Below the pieces are notes generated by a model that was not told where the DNA came from, ran no database searches, and was given only the letters and a program-made list of their open reading frames with translations. Below are positions 16,866 through 26,081 of a stretch of DNA of 64,000 nucleotides, piece by piece. The translations under genes were made by a program, and so were the position numbers. This DNA is from an uncultured bacterium (GTDB lineage Bacteria > Hydrogenedentota > Hydrogenedentia > Hydrogenedentales > CAILVY01). The DNA is taken from assembly GCA_937951485.1 (NCBI GenBank), contig CALEDJ010000045.1, forward strand, positions 1 to 64,000, given 5' to 3'. Every line of letters starts with the position of its first letter. Position 1 is the first letter of the stretch.

Positions 16866-19800
16866 ATGACCAGTAAGATCAATGAAATTCTTGCCTGCAC
16901 ATTGCATTCGGGTGTCCTGTGGCCGTCTGTTATGGGATTTCACAAGAAATCGCGGAAAAGGTCCGGGACCCTTCTCGGCGGGGGTGCTCATTCCTTGGCG
17001 CGCACTGTTGTTCGGCACCGGAGCAATGCCGCAAGCCGAATGTGGATTCTTGGCTTGACTTGCCTATTGCTTGCGGGCCTGGCACTTTGCAGCCCGCCGG
17101 CTCAGGCCGTCACGCGCGCATACCACAGCGCGGACACCAACTTTGATGATCACATCAACCTGAGTGAGTTGTTGCGGATCATTCAGTTCTTTAACTCCGG
17201 TGAGTACAGTTGCGTGGCTCCCGAATCCCCCGCGACGGAAGACGGATATCGTCCGGGACCCGGCGACCAGAGTTGCGACCAGCATGACAGCGATTACCAG
17301 GACCCGCCCTGGAAAATCACGTTGTCGGAACTCCTCCGCCTGATTCAGATGTACAATGCCCGCGCTTATGGATTCGATCCCACCACGGAGGACGGTTACC
17401 GGCCCATTTTTGACCCTGAAGACCCCACGGGCACTGTACAAGGTGAAAGCGAAGACGTGCGCCGCTTCCTGGATGGGTTGCCGGACGAGGAGGTAATGCC
17501 GGCGGACAAGGAAGAACTGAATAACATCTTGTTGCAGGCCGAATCGGCCTTTGTTCGGGATGACATCTGTGAAGCGGGGGATATCCTGGATCAGGCGCTC
17601 AGTCTGACACAGGTGCTGCGCGCAACCAAGGTCGGCGGCCCGGAAACACGCGGCCCCGAAATTCTCTTTGCCCGTATCCGCAACCTTCAATTCCGGATGT
17701 TGGTATCGAAGGGAATCCCTGTGCCCTGTCGCGGCCGTGAACGCGAAGCCCGGGAACCGGAAAGTGAACCATGGGAAAACACCAATGAACGCCTGGTCAT
17801 AACGACCCGGTTTGGCGCGGCCCGATTCTTGCCCACCGTCCAAATACTTCCCGATGGCAGCGAAGAACTCTTCACGCAGTTGGTGTTGCCCGGCTTTGAC
17901 CAAGAATCGGGTGAGCCCGGCATGCCGGGGGTGCCCTGCGTCCGCCATTTGATTGCCGTGCCGCCCGGCGCTTCTGTGCAATTGTTCGAAGAGCGGACTG
18001 AACGGGCCGAGACCCGCTTTGTCAGGCTCCTGCCGTTCGTTGACCAACCCGTGGACCAGGCCCCGGAAGACCTTCCCGTCCCGAATGCCGAGTTCTTCGC
18101 GAATCGCCCCTTTAGGATTAATGAAATGATCTATGCCACCGATAGATTCTATCCCCCGCAGCCCTACAATATCGTGCCCCTTGGCATGATGCGCGGTTTG
18201 GAGGTATATCTGGTGGAACTATGCGCCGGGCAATACAACCCGGTAAGTGAAGAACTGCGTCTGTTTACGGAAATGCAATTGCGCGTTGAGTTCCGCAACG
18301 GGCCCGAAGGCTTCATGGAGGAGTTCATGACCAACCCCTTCGAAAGCAACCAGAGCCTTTATACCGAGTCCCTGTTGAACGTGGAAGCGCTGCGCGAGTT
18401 CCCGCTTATCCCCGACCGGGAGAAGAGCCTCTTCACTGGTGAAGAATTGATTATTTTGACGCACCCGGACTTCAGGAATGCCGCTTACCGTCTCGCCGAT
18501 TGGAAACGGCAGAAGGGTATCATGACCAATGTCTTCACCTGCGGCACGGGGTCCGGCATCCCAGGACGGCAAACCGCTGCGGAGATAGATACGTTCATTG
18601 AACGACGATACAAGACAACGTCCATCCGCGCCTCGTACATCCTGATCATGGGCGATGCCGAGTTTATCCCCACGCACTATGTGCCCCGTGCGAATCCCGA
18701 AGACGATGGAACCATCGGATCGGATTACCCTTATGCGGTCATCTCCGCCCAAGTTGGCATAAATCTGCCAACCTTCGCGATTGGACGCATCCCGGTGGAT
18801 CGCCTGGACCAGGCGAATAACGTCGTTGACAAGATCATCGCCTACGAAAGCGACCCGCCCAGGGGGCCGGGGGACATCGCCTTCTATCGGCGCATCATGA
18901 TGGCCGCCCAGTTCCAGTGCTGCCGCACGGATGCGTTCCTCACCGGCACCGATCAGCGCACCTTCATCGAGTCGTCGGAGTTTATCCGCCCGGCGCTGGT
19001 TGCACGCGGCTACGACGTCCGCCGCCTGTATCGCCGCACCATTGACAACGGGTGCTCCACATGTACCCCGCGCCGTCCCGCCTACACGCGAGACGCGACG
19101 CCCAGGTGGTATTACGACGGCACCCCGTTGTCTGCCGAGATCGGCCCCGGCAGCGGATTCTCCTGGAACTCTGACAGTAACGACATCATCTCGCTCTTCA
19201 ACCTTGGCGTGGTGCTCGCGCTTCACCGCGACCACGGCTGGCCCGGCGGCTGGGCAACCCCGAGATTCGATCTGGATCATATATACCAGCTATACAATGG
19301 CCGCCGGCAACCGGTTGTTTTCAGTATCAATTGCTCCAGCGGGGTATTTGACAATGAAACCTCCGGCGGCGCCGAAGGTGTCCTCGTCGGCTCTGCTTAT
19401 TGGGCGGAAAGAATGCTGCGCCAAGTCGATGGCGGCGCCATCGGGATTATCGGCGACACGAGAGTCAGCCCAAGTTGGGCGAATTCCGCGCTGGCGCGCG
19501 GTCTATTCGACGCGATCTTTCCTGAAGTGCTTCCCCGTGTTGGTGGCAGCACGCGGCATCGGCGCCTCGGCGACATCCTCAATCACGCAAAAATGTATGT
19601 CGTAACGCAGATCTTTTCGACGAACATCGGATTCGAAGCGGTCCGGGACATGCTCCATCTTTACCATGTCATCGGCGATCCCACACTTGAAATATGGACC
19701 GCCTCGCCTTCTCGATTGATTCTACCGTCTCTTCGGATACAGGGCGTTTCCGAGCGGCTTATTGAACTCACTTTCGAAGTCTCGGACCTGGAAAGAGCGG

Positions 19801-19988
19801 TGTTGACCCTGTACCAACCCAGTGCCGACGCCGAAGACATACCGATCGGTCGCGGCCTTGTGCAGGCCGATGGTTCCGTCTTGATTTCACCTTTCCGGTT
19901 CTGGAATCCAGAGGAGGAGGTGCTGTTTTCGCTGAATCGGGAAGACATCATTGCGGGAGACGGATCGGTCAGACTGCTTTTCAATTGA
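16866..19988 (+). CDS. Secreted gingipain-type (C25) cysteine protease with dockerin-like N-terminal repeats
   Basis: 1040 residues. After a 58-residue basic N-terminal stretch comes a signal-peptide-like segment (WILGLTCLLLAGLALC...QA). Then two dockerin/EF-hand-like repeats follow (about residues 88-180), each with a D-x-N/D loop, an LSELLR(I/L)IQ helix and TEDGYRP. The C25 domain (about 515-950) holds the catalytic His in LALHRDHGW (about 786-790) and Cys in FSINCSSG (about 823), as in gingipains. A beta-sandwich domain closes the protein. ATG 16866 follows GGGGAG. ATG 17040 would put the signal peptide at the very N-terminus and is a serious alternative. The activity is inferred from the conserved dyad. 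Confidence 0.85.
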   Translation: MTSKINEILACTLHSGVLWPSVMGFHKKSRKRSGTLLGGGAHSLARTVVRHRSNAASRMWILGLTCLLLAGLALCSPPAQAVTRAYHSADTNFDDHINLSELLRIIQFFNSGEYSCVAPESPATEDGYRPGPGDQSCDQHDSDYQDPPWKITLSELLRLIQMYNARAYGFDPTTEDGYRPIFDPEDPTGTVQGESEDVRRFLDGLPDEEVMPADKEELNNILLQAESAFVRDDICEAGDILDQALSLTQVLRATKVGGPETRGPEILFARIRNLQFRMLVSKGIPVPCRGREREAREPESEPWENTNERLVITTRFGAARFLPTVQILPDGSEELFTQLVLPGFDQESGEPGMPGVPCVRHLIAVPPGASVQLFEERTERAETRFVRLLPFVDQPVDQAPEDLPVPNAEFFANRPFRINEMIYATDRFYPPQPYNIVPLGMMRGLEVYLVELCAGQYNPVSEELRLFTEMQLRVEFRNGPEGFMEEFMTNPFESNQSLYTESLLNVEALREFPLIPDREKSLFTGEELIILTHPDFRNAAYRLADWKRQKGIMTNVFTCGTGSGIPGRQTAAEIDTFIERRYKTTSIRASYILIMGDAEFIPTHYVPRANPEDDGTIGSDYPYAVISAQVGINLPTFAIGRIPVDRLDQANNVVDKIIAYESDPPRGPGDIAFYRRIMMAAQFQCCRTDAFLTGTDQRTFIESSEFIRPALVARGYDVRRLYRRTIDNGCSTCTPRRPAYTRDATPRWYYDGTPLSAEIGPGSGFSWNSDSNDIISLFNLGVVLALHRDHGWPGGWATPRFDLDHIYQLYNGRRQPVVFSINCSSGVFDNETSGGAEGVLVGSAYWAERMLRQVDGGAIGIIGDTRVSPSWANSALARGLFDAIFPEVLPRVGGSTRHRRLGDILNHAKMYVVTQIFSTNIGFEAVRDMLHLYHVIGDPTLEIWTASPSRLILPSLRIQGVSERLIELTFEVSDLERAVLTLYQPSADAEDIPIGRGLVQADGSVLISPFRFWNPEEEVLFSLNREDIIAGDGSVRLLFN

Positions 19989-20056
19989 TCGCAAGATCTT
20001 CGGAAAATCCACGATTCGGATTGTGAAATTCTGATAGATGTGACGATTGAGACATT

Positions 20057-20086
20057 GCGGGGTTGCGCATGCAACCCCGCACTTTT
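20057..20086 (+). terminator. Rho-independent terminator after the C25 protease gene
   Basis: A perfect 10-bp stem GCGGGGTTGC / GCAACCCCGC with a 4-base GCAT loop is followed by ACTTTTCC, 68 bases after the protease stop codon. Confidence 0.85.
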
Positions 20087-20236
20087 CCAGCGCCGACAAG
20101 TCCAAAGGACGTCAGCCTGTACTGCGATGAAGCCACCCCCGGCGCGGCATTGCAATTGCGCCGCTCCCCAAAATTCGGATAAAAGCAACCTTCAGCGTTC
20201 CATATCCACATATGGTCTTGTGGAACATGCAACGCA

Positions 20237-20332
20237 GGCATTTGCGGAATGGGTTGTTTCCGCACGTAAGAACGCGAAATATCCGGGATTCTTGATGGGT
20301 CTGAGATTTTGAACGCCCATTTCGCAAATGCC
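20237..20332 (-). mobile_element. 96-bp terminal-inverted-repeat element, copy 1
   Basis: Begins GGCATTTGCGGAATGGG and ends with the near reverse complement CCCATTTCGCAAATGCC. Read on the minus strand it aligns to the copies at 32112-32207 and 48954-49049 over the whole 96 bp, sharing AATCCCGGATATTT and GCGGAAACA inside. No clear flanking duplication remains. It lies just upstream of the ffh promoter. Confidence 0.85.
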
Positions 20333-20347
20333 TTGCCGGCATAACTG

Positions 20348-20377
20348 TTGAACGCGCGGGCATTTATGTGATAGACT
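20348..20377 (+). promoter_or_regulatory. Possible sigma70-type promoter for ffh
   Basis: TTGAAC, an 18-base spacer, then TAGACT, about 80 bases before the ffh start. The -10 matches consensus at only four positions. Confidence 0.35.
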
Positions 20378-20457
20378 TTTTTTCCTGTGCGTGGAGAATT
20401 GTGTCTTGACGCCGTGCGCGGGGACAATCCCGGGAATTTTTATTTCATTCTTGCATC

Positions 20458-21801
20458 ATGTTTGAGAATCTGACGAAAAAACTGGAAAGCGCCTTCAAGC
20501 ATATTCGCGGGCAGGGCCGTCTGACCGAAAAGAATATGAGGGAAGGGCTTCAGGAAATTCGCGTCGCCCTGCTCGAAGCCGATGTGAATTACAAGGTCGT
20601 CAAGAAGTTTATCGAGGAGGTGCAGGAACAGGCCATCGGGCAGAAGGTGCTGGAGAGCATCCAGCCCGCGCAGCAGATCGTCAAGATCGTGCACGATGAA
20701 CTCGTGCGGATCATGGGTGAAAAACACGAGGGCCTGAAAAAGGCCGAAAACGGGCCTACGATCTTGATGCTGGTGGGTTTGCAGGGACAGGGCAAGACCA
20801 CCACGGCAGGCAAACTGGGGTTGATGTTGAAGAAAAAAGGCCAGCGGCCTTTATTGGTCGGCGCGGACGTGTACCGCCCCGCCGCCATCAAACAGTTGGA
20901 AATTGTCGCCGGTCAGGCCGGGGTGGAGTTTTTCAGCCTCGGCGAGCAGGCCAATCCTGTGGATACGTGCCTGATGGCGCAGGGCGAAGCGCATATGCGC
21001 GGCTGCGATACGATCATCCTGGACACGGCGGGCCGCCTGCACGTGGACGAGGAGATGATGACGGAGGTCCGCCAGATCAGCGCTCAGGTGCATCCGCACG
21101 AAATCCTCTTCGTGGCCAATGCCATGACCGGTCAGGACGCCGTGAGGTCCGCCAAGCAGTTCCACGACGCCCTGCCGCTCACCGGGGTCATCCTGACGCA
21201 GATGGACGGCGATGCGCGCGGCGGCGCGGCCATCAGCCTGATCGAGGTCACCGGTTGCCCCATCAAGTTCGTGGGCACGGGCGAGAAACTGGACGCGCTG
21301 GAGCCGTTCCATCCGCGCCGTATGGCCGACCAGATTCTGGGCATGGGCGATGTGGTTTCGCTGGTGGAGAAGGCGCAGGAGGTGGTGGACCAGGAGCAGG
21401 CGCTCAAGTTTCAGGAGAAGGTGCGCAAGGCGAACTGGGACCTGGAGGATTTCCTGCTGCAGATGCAGCAGGTGAAGAAAATGGGGTCGATCGGCGACCT
21501 GATGAAAAAAATTCCCGGCCTCAACAAAATGATGCCGCAGGGCGCCGGCGACATGCCGGAGGATGAATTGAAATACGCCGAGGCGATCATCTACTCGATG
21601 ACGCCCAAGGAGCGCCGCAACCCGAAGATCATCAACGGGAGCCGCCGCCGTCGCATCGCCGAGGGCAGCGGCACGACGGTGCAGGATGTCAATGCGCTGC
21701 TCAAGGATTTCGAGCGGATGAAGAAGATGATGAAGGACATGATGAAGGGCGGCAAGGGCCGCGGCATGCGGCGGAACGCGATGCCGCCGGGATTCATGTG
21801 A
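20458..21801 (+). CDS. ffh: Signal recognition particle protein Ffh
   Basis: Binds 4.5S RNA and signal sequences and delivers ribosomes to FtsY. 447 residues: N domain (1-85), GTPase domain with GLQGQGKTTTAGKL (about 108), DVYRPAA, DTAGR and DARGGAA, then the methionine-rich M domain with MKKMMKDMM near the end and a GKGRGMRR tail. The G4 guanine-specificity motif, normally TKxD, reads TQMD here (DNA ACG CAG ATG GAC near 21194). First gene of the ffh-rpsP-khpA-rimM-trmD-rplS block. Confidence 0.95.
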   Translation: MFENLTKKLESAFKHIRGQGRLTEKNMREGLQEIRVALLEADVNYKVVKKFIEEVQEQAIGQKVLESIQPAQQIVKIVHDELVRIMGEKHEGLKKAENGPTILMLVGLQGQGKTTTAGKLGLMLKKKGQRPLLVGADVYRPAAIKQLEIVAGQAGVEFFSLGEQANPVDTCLMAQGEAHMRGCDTIILDTAGRLHVDEEMMTEVRQISAQVHPHEILFVANAMTGQDAVRSAKQFHDALPLTGVILTQMDGDARGGAAISLIEVTGCPIKFVGTGEKLDALEPFHPRRMADQILGMGDVVSLVEKAQEVVDQEQALKFQEKVRKANWDLEDFLLQMQQVKKMGSIGDLMKKIPGLNKMMPQGAGDMPEDELKYAEAIIYSMTPKERRNPKIINGSRRRRIAEGSGTTVQDVNALLKDFERMKKMMKDMMKGGKGRGMRRNAMPPGFM

Positions 21802-21930
21802 CATTGCACGACTGAAAGCATCAGGCGGAGACAACTGGAAACAACCTGATTGAAATACAGCGTATCCCCTCCCGAAAAGAGAGGGGTGACGGTGCAACAC
21901 AGTACCCCAGAGGAGACAGAGAGGAAAGCG

Positions 21931-22368
21931 ATGGCGACTGTAATTCGGATGAAACGGGGTGGCCGCACGCACAAACCATACTACCGGATCGTGGTGATGG
22001 ATTCGCGGAGCCGGGGTTGCGGCCCGGAACTGGACGTGATTGGCGTGTATCAGCCATGCGCCCGCCCGGAACCCAAAGCGGAAGTGGACGCCCACAAGGC
22101 CCTGGAATGGCTGCGCAAGGGCGCGCAACCGTCGGATACCGCGCGCAATGTGCTGGGCAAACTCGGTGTCATGAAGCATTTTCATGACGGCACCACCCCG
22201 GAAGAGGCCGTGAGCGTGGTCAAGGACGAGGCCGTGGAGGACAAGGGATACAACCCGTCTCCGCCGGTGACCGAGACGCCCGAAGGTCTGGCCGAAGCGT
22301 CTGAAGAGACGCCCGAAGCGCCGGCGGCGAACACGGCTCCGGAGCAAACGCCGGATGAAAATCCGTAA
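21931..22368 (+). CDS. rpsP: Ribosomal protein S16 with acidic C-terminal extension
   Basis: The first 80 residues are a standard bS16 (MATVIRMKRGGRTHKPYYRI). The last roughly 60 residues are rich in Glu, Pro and Ala (ETPEGLAEASEETPEAP...) and probably disordered. ATG 21931 is preceded by GAGGAAAGCG; the longer open frame upstream has no S16 character. 145 residues in all. Confidence 0.94.
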   Translation: MATVIRMKRGGRTHKPYYRIVVMDSRSRGCGPELDVIGVYQPCARPEPKAEVDAHKALEWLRKGAQPSDTARNVLGKLGVMKHFHDGTTPEEAVSVVKDEAVEDKGYNPSPPVTETPEGLAEASEETPEAPAANTAPEQTPDENP

Positions 22369-22401
22369 TCATACATAAACCGGCGGCAACACAGGATCGG
22401 A

Positions 22402-22641
22402 ATGGCTATCGTGAAAGACCTGATCGAATTCATCGCGAAGAAACTGGTCGAACATCCGGATGACGTGCAGGTGCAGTTGATCGAAACCGATCACGGCCAC
22501 GAGTACAAACTCCGCGTGCATCAGGAAGACATGGGCCGGGTCATCGGCAAGAGCGGGCGCACCGCGAAGGCCATGCGCACCCTGCTCAGTTCCGCCGCGG
22601 CAAAAGCCAACATCCACGCGACGCTGGAGATTGTGGAGTAG
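22402..22641 (+). CDS. khpA: KH-domain RNA-binding protein KhpA
   Basis: 79-residue single KH domain with the GxxG loop VIGKSGRTA near residue 47. The family binds RNA, partners KhpB and affects cell elongation in Gram-positive models. It lies between rpsP and rimM, the conserved location. Confidence 0.92.
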   Translation: MAIVKDLIEFIAKKLVEHPDDVQVQLIETDHGHEYKLRVHQEDMGRVIGKSGRTAKAMRTLLSSAAAKANIHATLEIVE

Positions 22642-22660
22642 GGCCGCGTTTCGGGCCGCC

Positions 22661-23239
22661 ATGACGCAGGAGTGGGTGCACATCGGCCGCGTGCGTTCCG
22701 TGAATCCCGGCCGGCGCGAAGTGCGCATCGCGCCCGCCCCGGAATGCGGACAGGCTGTTGCGGCGTTGACGTGGCTGCACCTGTCGCTGCGCGACGGCGA
22801 AAGGATGCGCTGCCGCGTGGAGAGGATGCGGGGCGGCGACGCGCCGGTGGCGACGCTGGCGGCGGGCGTGCCGCGCGACCACGTCGCGCGCATGAAAGGC
22901 GCGGCGGTGCTCTCGGAGCGGGCGGTGGTGGAAGCGATTGCGTCGCAGCAACAACGGCGGCAGCCGGCAATTACGCCGGGAATGCGGGTTGTCGGACCGG
23001 GCGGCGCGGAAATCGGCGTGATAACGGACATGTACAAGACGGGCGCGAATGAGGCGTGCGTCATCAAGAAGGCGGACGGCGGCGTGATGCTGTTGCCGTT
23101 GATAGAACAGGTGGTGGCGCATGTGGACCCGGGGGCGGCGGTGATGGAGGTGAACGATGTCGCCCCGTTCGCGGTGGAGGAACAGGCCGCGCGCGGCGGC
23201 ATCCGCCGGGCGGAACGGAATGGCGACCATGAGGATTGA
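22661..23239 (+). CDS. rimM: Ribosome maturation factor RimM, divergent
   Basis: 192 residues. The C-terminal PRC-barrel part (VVGPGGAEIGVITDMYKTG..., LLPLIEQVV) is recognisable. The N-terminal domain starts correctly with VHIGRVRSV but lacks the usual HGLRGE-type motif. The position between khpA and trmD supports the call. It would assist 30S subunit maturation. The 3' end overlaps trmD by 11-20 bp, depending on the trmD start. Confidence 0.85.
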   Translation: MTQEWVHIGRVRSVNPGRREVRIAPAPECGQAVAALTWLHLSLRDGERMRCRVERMRGGDAPVATLAAGVPRDHVARMKGAAVLSERAVVEAIASQQQRRQPAITPGMRVVGPGGAEIGVITDMYKTGANEACVIKKADGGVMLLPLIEQVVAHVDPGAAVMEVNDVAPFAVEEQAARGGIRRAERNGDHED

Positions 23240-24002
23240 CGTCCTCACATTGTTCCCGGAAATCTTTGAAAGCCCCCTGCGGGCCAGCCTGCTGGGCAAG
23301 GCCATCGCGGATGGCGTGTTGACGGTGGCGCTGACGAATATCCGGGATTTCGCGGCGGACCGGCACCGGACGGTGGACGATGCGCCGTATGGCGGCGGCG
23401 CCGGGATGGTGATGAAGTGCGAGCCGATTTTCGCCGCCGTGGAAAGTTTAAGATCAGTGAATTCCCTGGAACGGGTGATTCTGCTCTCGCCGCGGGGACG
23501 CCGTCTGGACCAGACGCGCGTGCGGGAACTGGCCGCCGCGCCGGACCTGGTGCTCCTCTGCGCGCGCTATGAAGGCGTGGACGAGCGGGTCTCCCAGGCG
23601 CTGGTCACCGAGGAAATCTCCATCGGCGACTACGTGCTGAGCGGCGGCGAATTGCCGGCCCTGGTGCTTATCGAGGCAATCAGCCGGATGCTCCCCGGCG
23701 TGGTGGGCGATTGGGAATCCGTCGAAACGGACTCGTTTTACGCCGGGCCGCTCGGGCCGCCGCAGTACACGCGGCCGCCTGTGTTCCGGGGCATGGAAGC
23801 GCCCGCTGTGCTGCGGGAAGGAAATCACGCGGCCATTCGCCGCTGGAGACGAAAGGAGGCCCTGCGCGCCACGCGCGCGCGGCGGCCGGACTTGTTGGTA
23901 AACCTGACGGAAGAAGACCAGAAACTACTTGCTGAAATCGAGCGGGAAACGTCGGCGCAAGCCGTCCCGCCCGCCGATGCGAAAAAGGAGAACCGATCGT
24001 GA
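23229..24002 (+). CDS. trmD: tRNA (guanine-N1)-methyltransferase TrmD
   Basis: Methylates G37 of tRNAs using S-adenosylmethionine bound in a trefoil knot. 257 residues with [11 protein letters not shown] at the start, [10 protein letters not shown] near 55, [12 protein letters not shown] near 115, and the knot segment [15 protein letters not shown] near 140. The start is taken at 23229 because the protein then begins like its relatives; ATG 23220 is possible. Overlaps rimM and rplS. Confidence 0.95.
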   Translation: MRIDVLTLFPEIFESPLRASLLGKAIADGVLTVALTNIRDFAADRHRTVDDAPYGGGAGMVMKCEPIFAAVESLRSVNSLERVILLSPRGRRLDQTRVRELAAAPDLVLLCARYEGVDERVSQALVTEEISIGDYVLSGGELPALVLIEAISRMLPGVVGDWESVETDSFYAGPLGPPQYTRPPVFRGMEAPAVLREGNHAAIRRWRRKEALRATRARRPDLLVNLTEEDQKLLAEIERETSAQAVPPADAKKENRS

Positions 24003-24370
24003 ATCTCGTGGATGAACTCAGCCGCAAGCGCATAAAAGACCCCGCCAATTTGCCCAAATTCAATGTCGGCGACACGGTCCGCGTCCATTTCCGCATCGTG
24101 GAAGGCGAGAAGGAGCGCATTCAGGTCTTCGAGGGCGTTGTTATCGCGCGCAAGAATGGCGAAGGCCCCAATGCCACCTTCACCGTGCGCCGCGTCGTCT
24201 TCAACGAAGGCGTCGAGCGCGTCTTTCCGCTGCACTCGCCGCGCGTGGCCAAAGTTGAGGTGACCCGCGAAGGCCGCGTCCGCCGCGCCAAACTCTATTA
24301 CCTGAGGGAACGCACCGGCAAGGCCGCCCGTGTCAAAGCCAAACTGCGCGCGCAACAACCCCAGGCATAG
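23999..24370 (+). CDS. rplS: Ribosomal protein L19
   Basis: 123-residue large-subunit protein with [24 protein letters not shown] and FPLHSPRV motifs. The start codon is GTG overlapping the trmD stop, preceded by AAGGAG. Last gene of the block; a terminator follows 25 bases later. Confidence 0.95.
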   Translation: MNLVDELSRKRIKDPANLPKFNVGDTVRVHFRIVEGEKERIQVFEGVVIARKNGEGPNATFTVRRVVFNEGVERVFPLHSPRVAKVEVTREGRVRRAKLYYLRERTGKAARVKAKLRAQQPQA

Positions 24371-24394
24371 CCCCCTGCAACAAGCACATCCACG

Positions 24395-24424
24395 GCGGAC
24401 GGATGCGCCCATCCGTCCGCTTTT
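24395..24424 (+). terminator. Rho-independent terminator after rplS
   Basis: Stem GCGGACGGAT / ATCCGTCCGC around a GCGCCC loop, followed directly by TTTT. Confidence 0.9.
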
Positions 24425-24450
24425 GTGTGTCCTGCCCGCGTATGTATATC

Positions 24451-24605
24451 GTAACCGTTCACGGGGTCCAGAATGCGAAAACACTCGGAAGACCGCACTT
24501 TTCGGCTCACAAGTCGTCGCATTTTGCCCCATTTTCGCGCCGTTCTTCCGCTGCAATTGCGAAAAACCCCATGTTTTTTGGGGGTTCAACCCCGTGAACG
24601 GTTAC
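24451..24605. mobile_element. 155-bp miniature IS66-like element with 8-bp target duplication
   Basis: Perfect 17-bp terminal inverted repeats, GTAACCGTTCACGGGGT at the left and ACCCCGTGAACGGTTAC at the right, enclose 121 bp without coding capacity. The 8-bp TGTATATC is duplicated exactly on both sides (24443-24450 and 24606-24613). Ends beginning GTAA and an 8-bp duplication are features of the IS66 family, so this looks like a non-autonomous derivative. It lies between the convergent rplS and murG genes. Confidence 0.88.
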
Positions 24606-24729
24606 TGTATATCAGATGGATGCGCCTGCGGGCAGCGTTCCTTGAAATCAAATGTGCGCCCTGAAATGAGTATGGTGTTCGCGTTTCAGCGCGCCCTTGT
24701 CCTGCACCCCTCAGAGTGTTTCCCACAGC

Positions 24730-24764
24730 CGCGGGGCATTCCCAATTCGTGTAATTGGCCCGCG
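24730..24764 (-). terminator. Possible hairpin after murG
   Basis: CGCGGG...CCCGCG outer arms and an inner CCAATT/AATTGG stem lie just past the murG stop on the minus strand. There is no clear T-run, so termination is uncertain. Confidence 0.35.
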
Positions 24765-24774
24765 AAATGCCGGT

Positions 24775-25908
24775 TCAGGAGAGATTTCTTCCATCGGATG
24801 TCAGAGTGAGGATTTCCGTGGCGATGGTTTCCGCGGCGGCGGGTTTGGCCATGGCGGCGGCGGCGCGCCCCATTTCCGCCAGGCGTTCGGGATTCTTGAA
24901 CAGCGCCGGCAGGGATTCCGCCAGAAAATCGCCCGAAATATCGCCATCGCGTATCACAATGGCGGCCCCCGCCTGCTCGAAGGCGCGGGCGTTGTCTTCC
25001 TGATGATTGTCGGCGGCAAAGGGGTATGGGACCAGAATGGACGGCTTGCCCATCACCGCGATTTCCGCCGCGCTGGAAGCGCCGGCCCGCCCAACGATGC
25101 AATCGGCGGCCGCAAACGCGGCGGCCATGTCTTCGATAAACGGATGGACGATTACAGGAATGCGCGCACGGCGCGCGGCCTCGCGCGCCATGGTCTCACC
25201 GGATGTGCCGGTCATCCAGATCAGTTGCATGGATTCGGGGGCCAGGCGTTCCAGCATCGCCGTGACGGCGCGGTTGATGGATTGCGCTCCCTGGCTCCCC
25301 CCCGTGACGAGCACAGTGGGCAGGTCGGGGCGCAGCCCGAAGCGTATTCGCGCTTCCGCCGGGGTGGGCGGGTTCGCAAACGCGGCGCGCACGGGATTTC
25401 CCGTCACCAGTGCGCGGTCCTTGGGATATGCGCCCAGGGTAGCCTCATAACTCAGGAAAATTCGCCGCGCCCGGCGCGCGAGCAGCCGGTTGGCCATACC
25501 CAGCCGCTTGTTCTGCTCATGGATGACCGTGGGATAGCGGAGCCATTGCGCTGTCAGCAGTGGCGCCAGGGACACATAACCGCCCACCCCGATCACGATG
25601 TCCGGCCGGAATCGGCGGATCAACCAGGCGGATTGCGCCAGCGCCAGCGCGGTCTTGGCGGCAACCAGCACCCTGCGTATTGCGCCCCGGCGCGGCCAGC
25701 CTTCTCCGGGAATCGCGAAAAATGGGATGTCGTTCGCCGCGCTTACCCGGTCTTCGATGGCCCCTCGACGCCCCACCCATGCCACCAACGCCCCGGGCGC
25801 CTGTCGCCGCAGCGCTTCCACGATGGCCAGCGCAGGCGACGTGTGGCCGCCCGTGCCGCCCCCTGCAATCAGGAAGCGCAATCCGTCGCGTTCGTTGGAT
25901 ATATTCAT
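24775..25908 (-). CDS. murG: MurG, lipid II-forming N-acetylglucosaminyltransferase
   Basis: Transfers GlcNAc to lipid I at the cytoplasmic membrane face. 377 residues with the GGGTGGHTSPALAI loop near residue 16, GVGGYVSLAP near 106, HEQNKRLGMANR near 130, GGSQGAQSIN near 200, and the UDP-binding GRAGASSAAEIAVMGKPSILVPYP stretch near 278. It stands alone; no other division-and-wall (dcw) genes are in the window. Confidence 0.95.
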   Translation of the reverse strand: MNISNERDGLRFLIAGGGTGGHTSPALAIVEALRRQAPGALVAWVGRRGAIEDRVSAANDIPFFAIPGEGWPRRGAIRRVLVAAKTALALAQSAWLIRRFRPDIVIGVGGYVSLAPLLTAQWLRYPTVIHEQNKRLGMANRLLARRARRIFLSYEATLGAYPKDRALVTGNPVRAAFANPPTPAEARIRFGLRPDLPTVLVTGGSQGAQSINRAVTAMLERLAPESMQLIWMTGTSGETMAREAARRARIPVIVHPFIEDMAAAFAAADCIVGRAGASSAAEIAVMGKPSILVPYPFAADNHQEDNARAFEQAGAAIVIRDGDISGDFLAESLPALFKNPERLAEMGRAAAAMAKPAAAETIATEILTLTSDGRNLS

Positions 25909-26021
25909 GAGAAATCCAGTGTGTTCAATGAGAATCCAGGTTCGTATGAAGACTCTCGCAGAATATGCAGAAGCGAATCAAGCACAGGCGCTGATCGTCT
26001 CCGATCGTATCTGCGGCCTTC

Positions 26022-26051
26022 TTGACCGTTGGAATCATTGTTTAATACAAT
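26022..26051 (+). promoter_or_regulatory. Sigma70-type promoter for the DUF5989 gene
   Basis: TTGACC, 18 bases, TACAAT, ending 30 bases before the ATG at 26082. Confidence 0.55.
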
Positions 26052-26081
26052 ATTCGTTACGTTTGGCGTGAAAGGCGATTC

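Noticed and set aside
20851..22347. Minus-strand frame of 498 codons over ffh and rpsP
   Set aside because: Shadow of unambiguous housekeeping genes on the plus strand.
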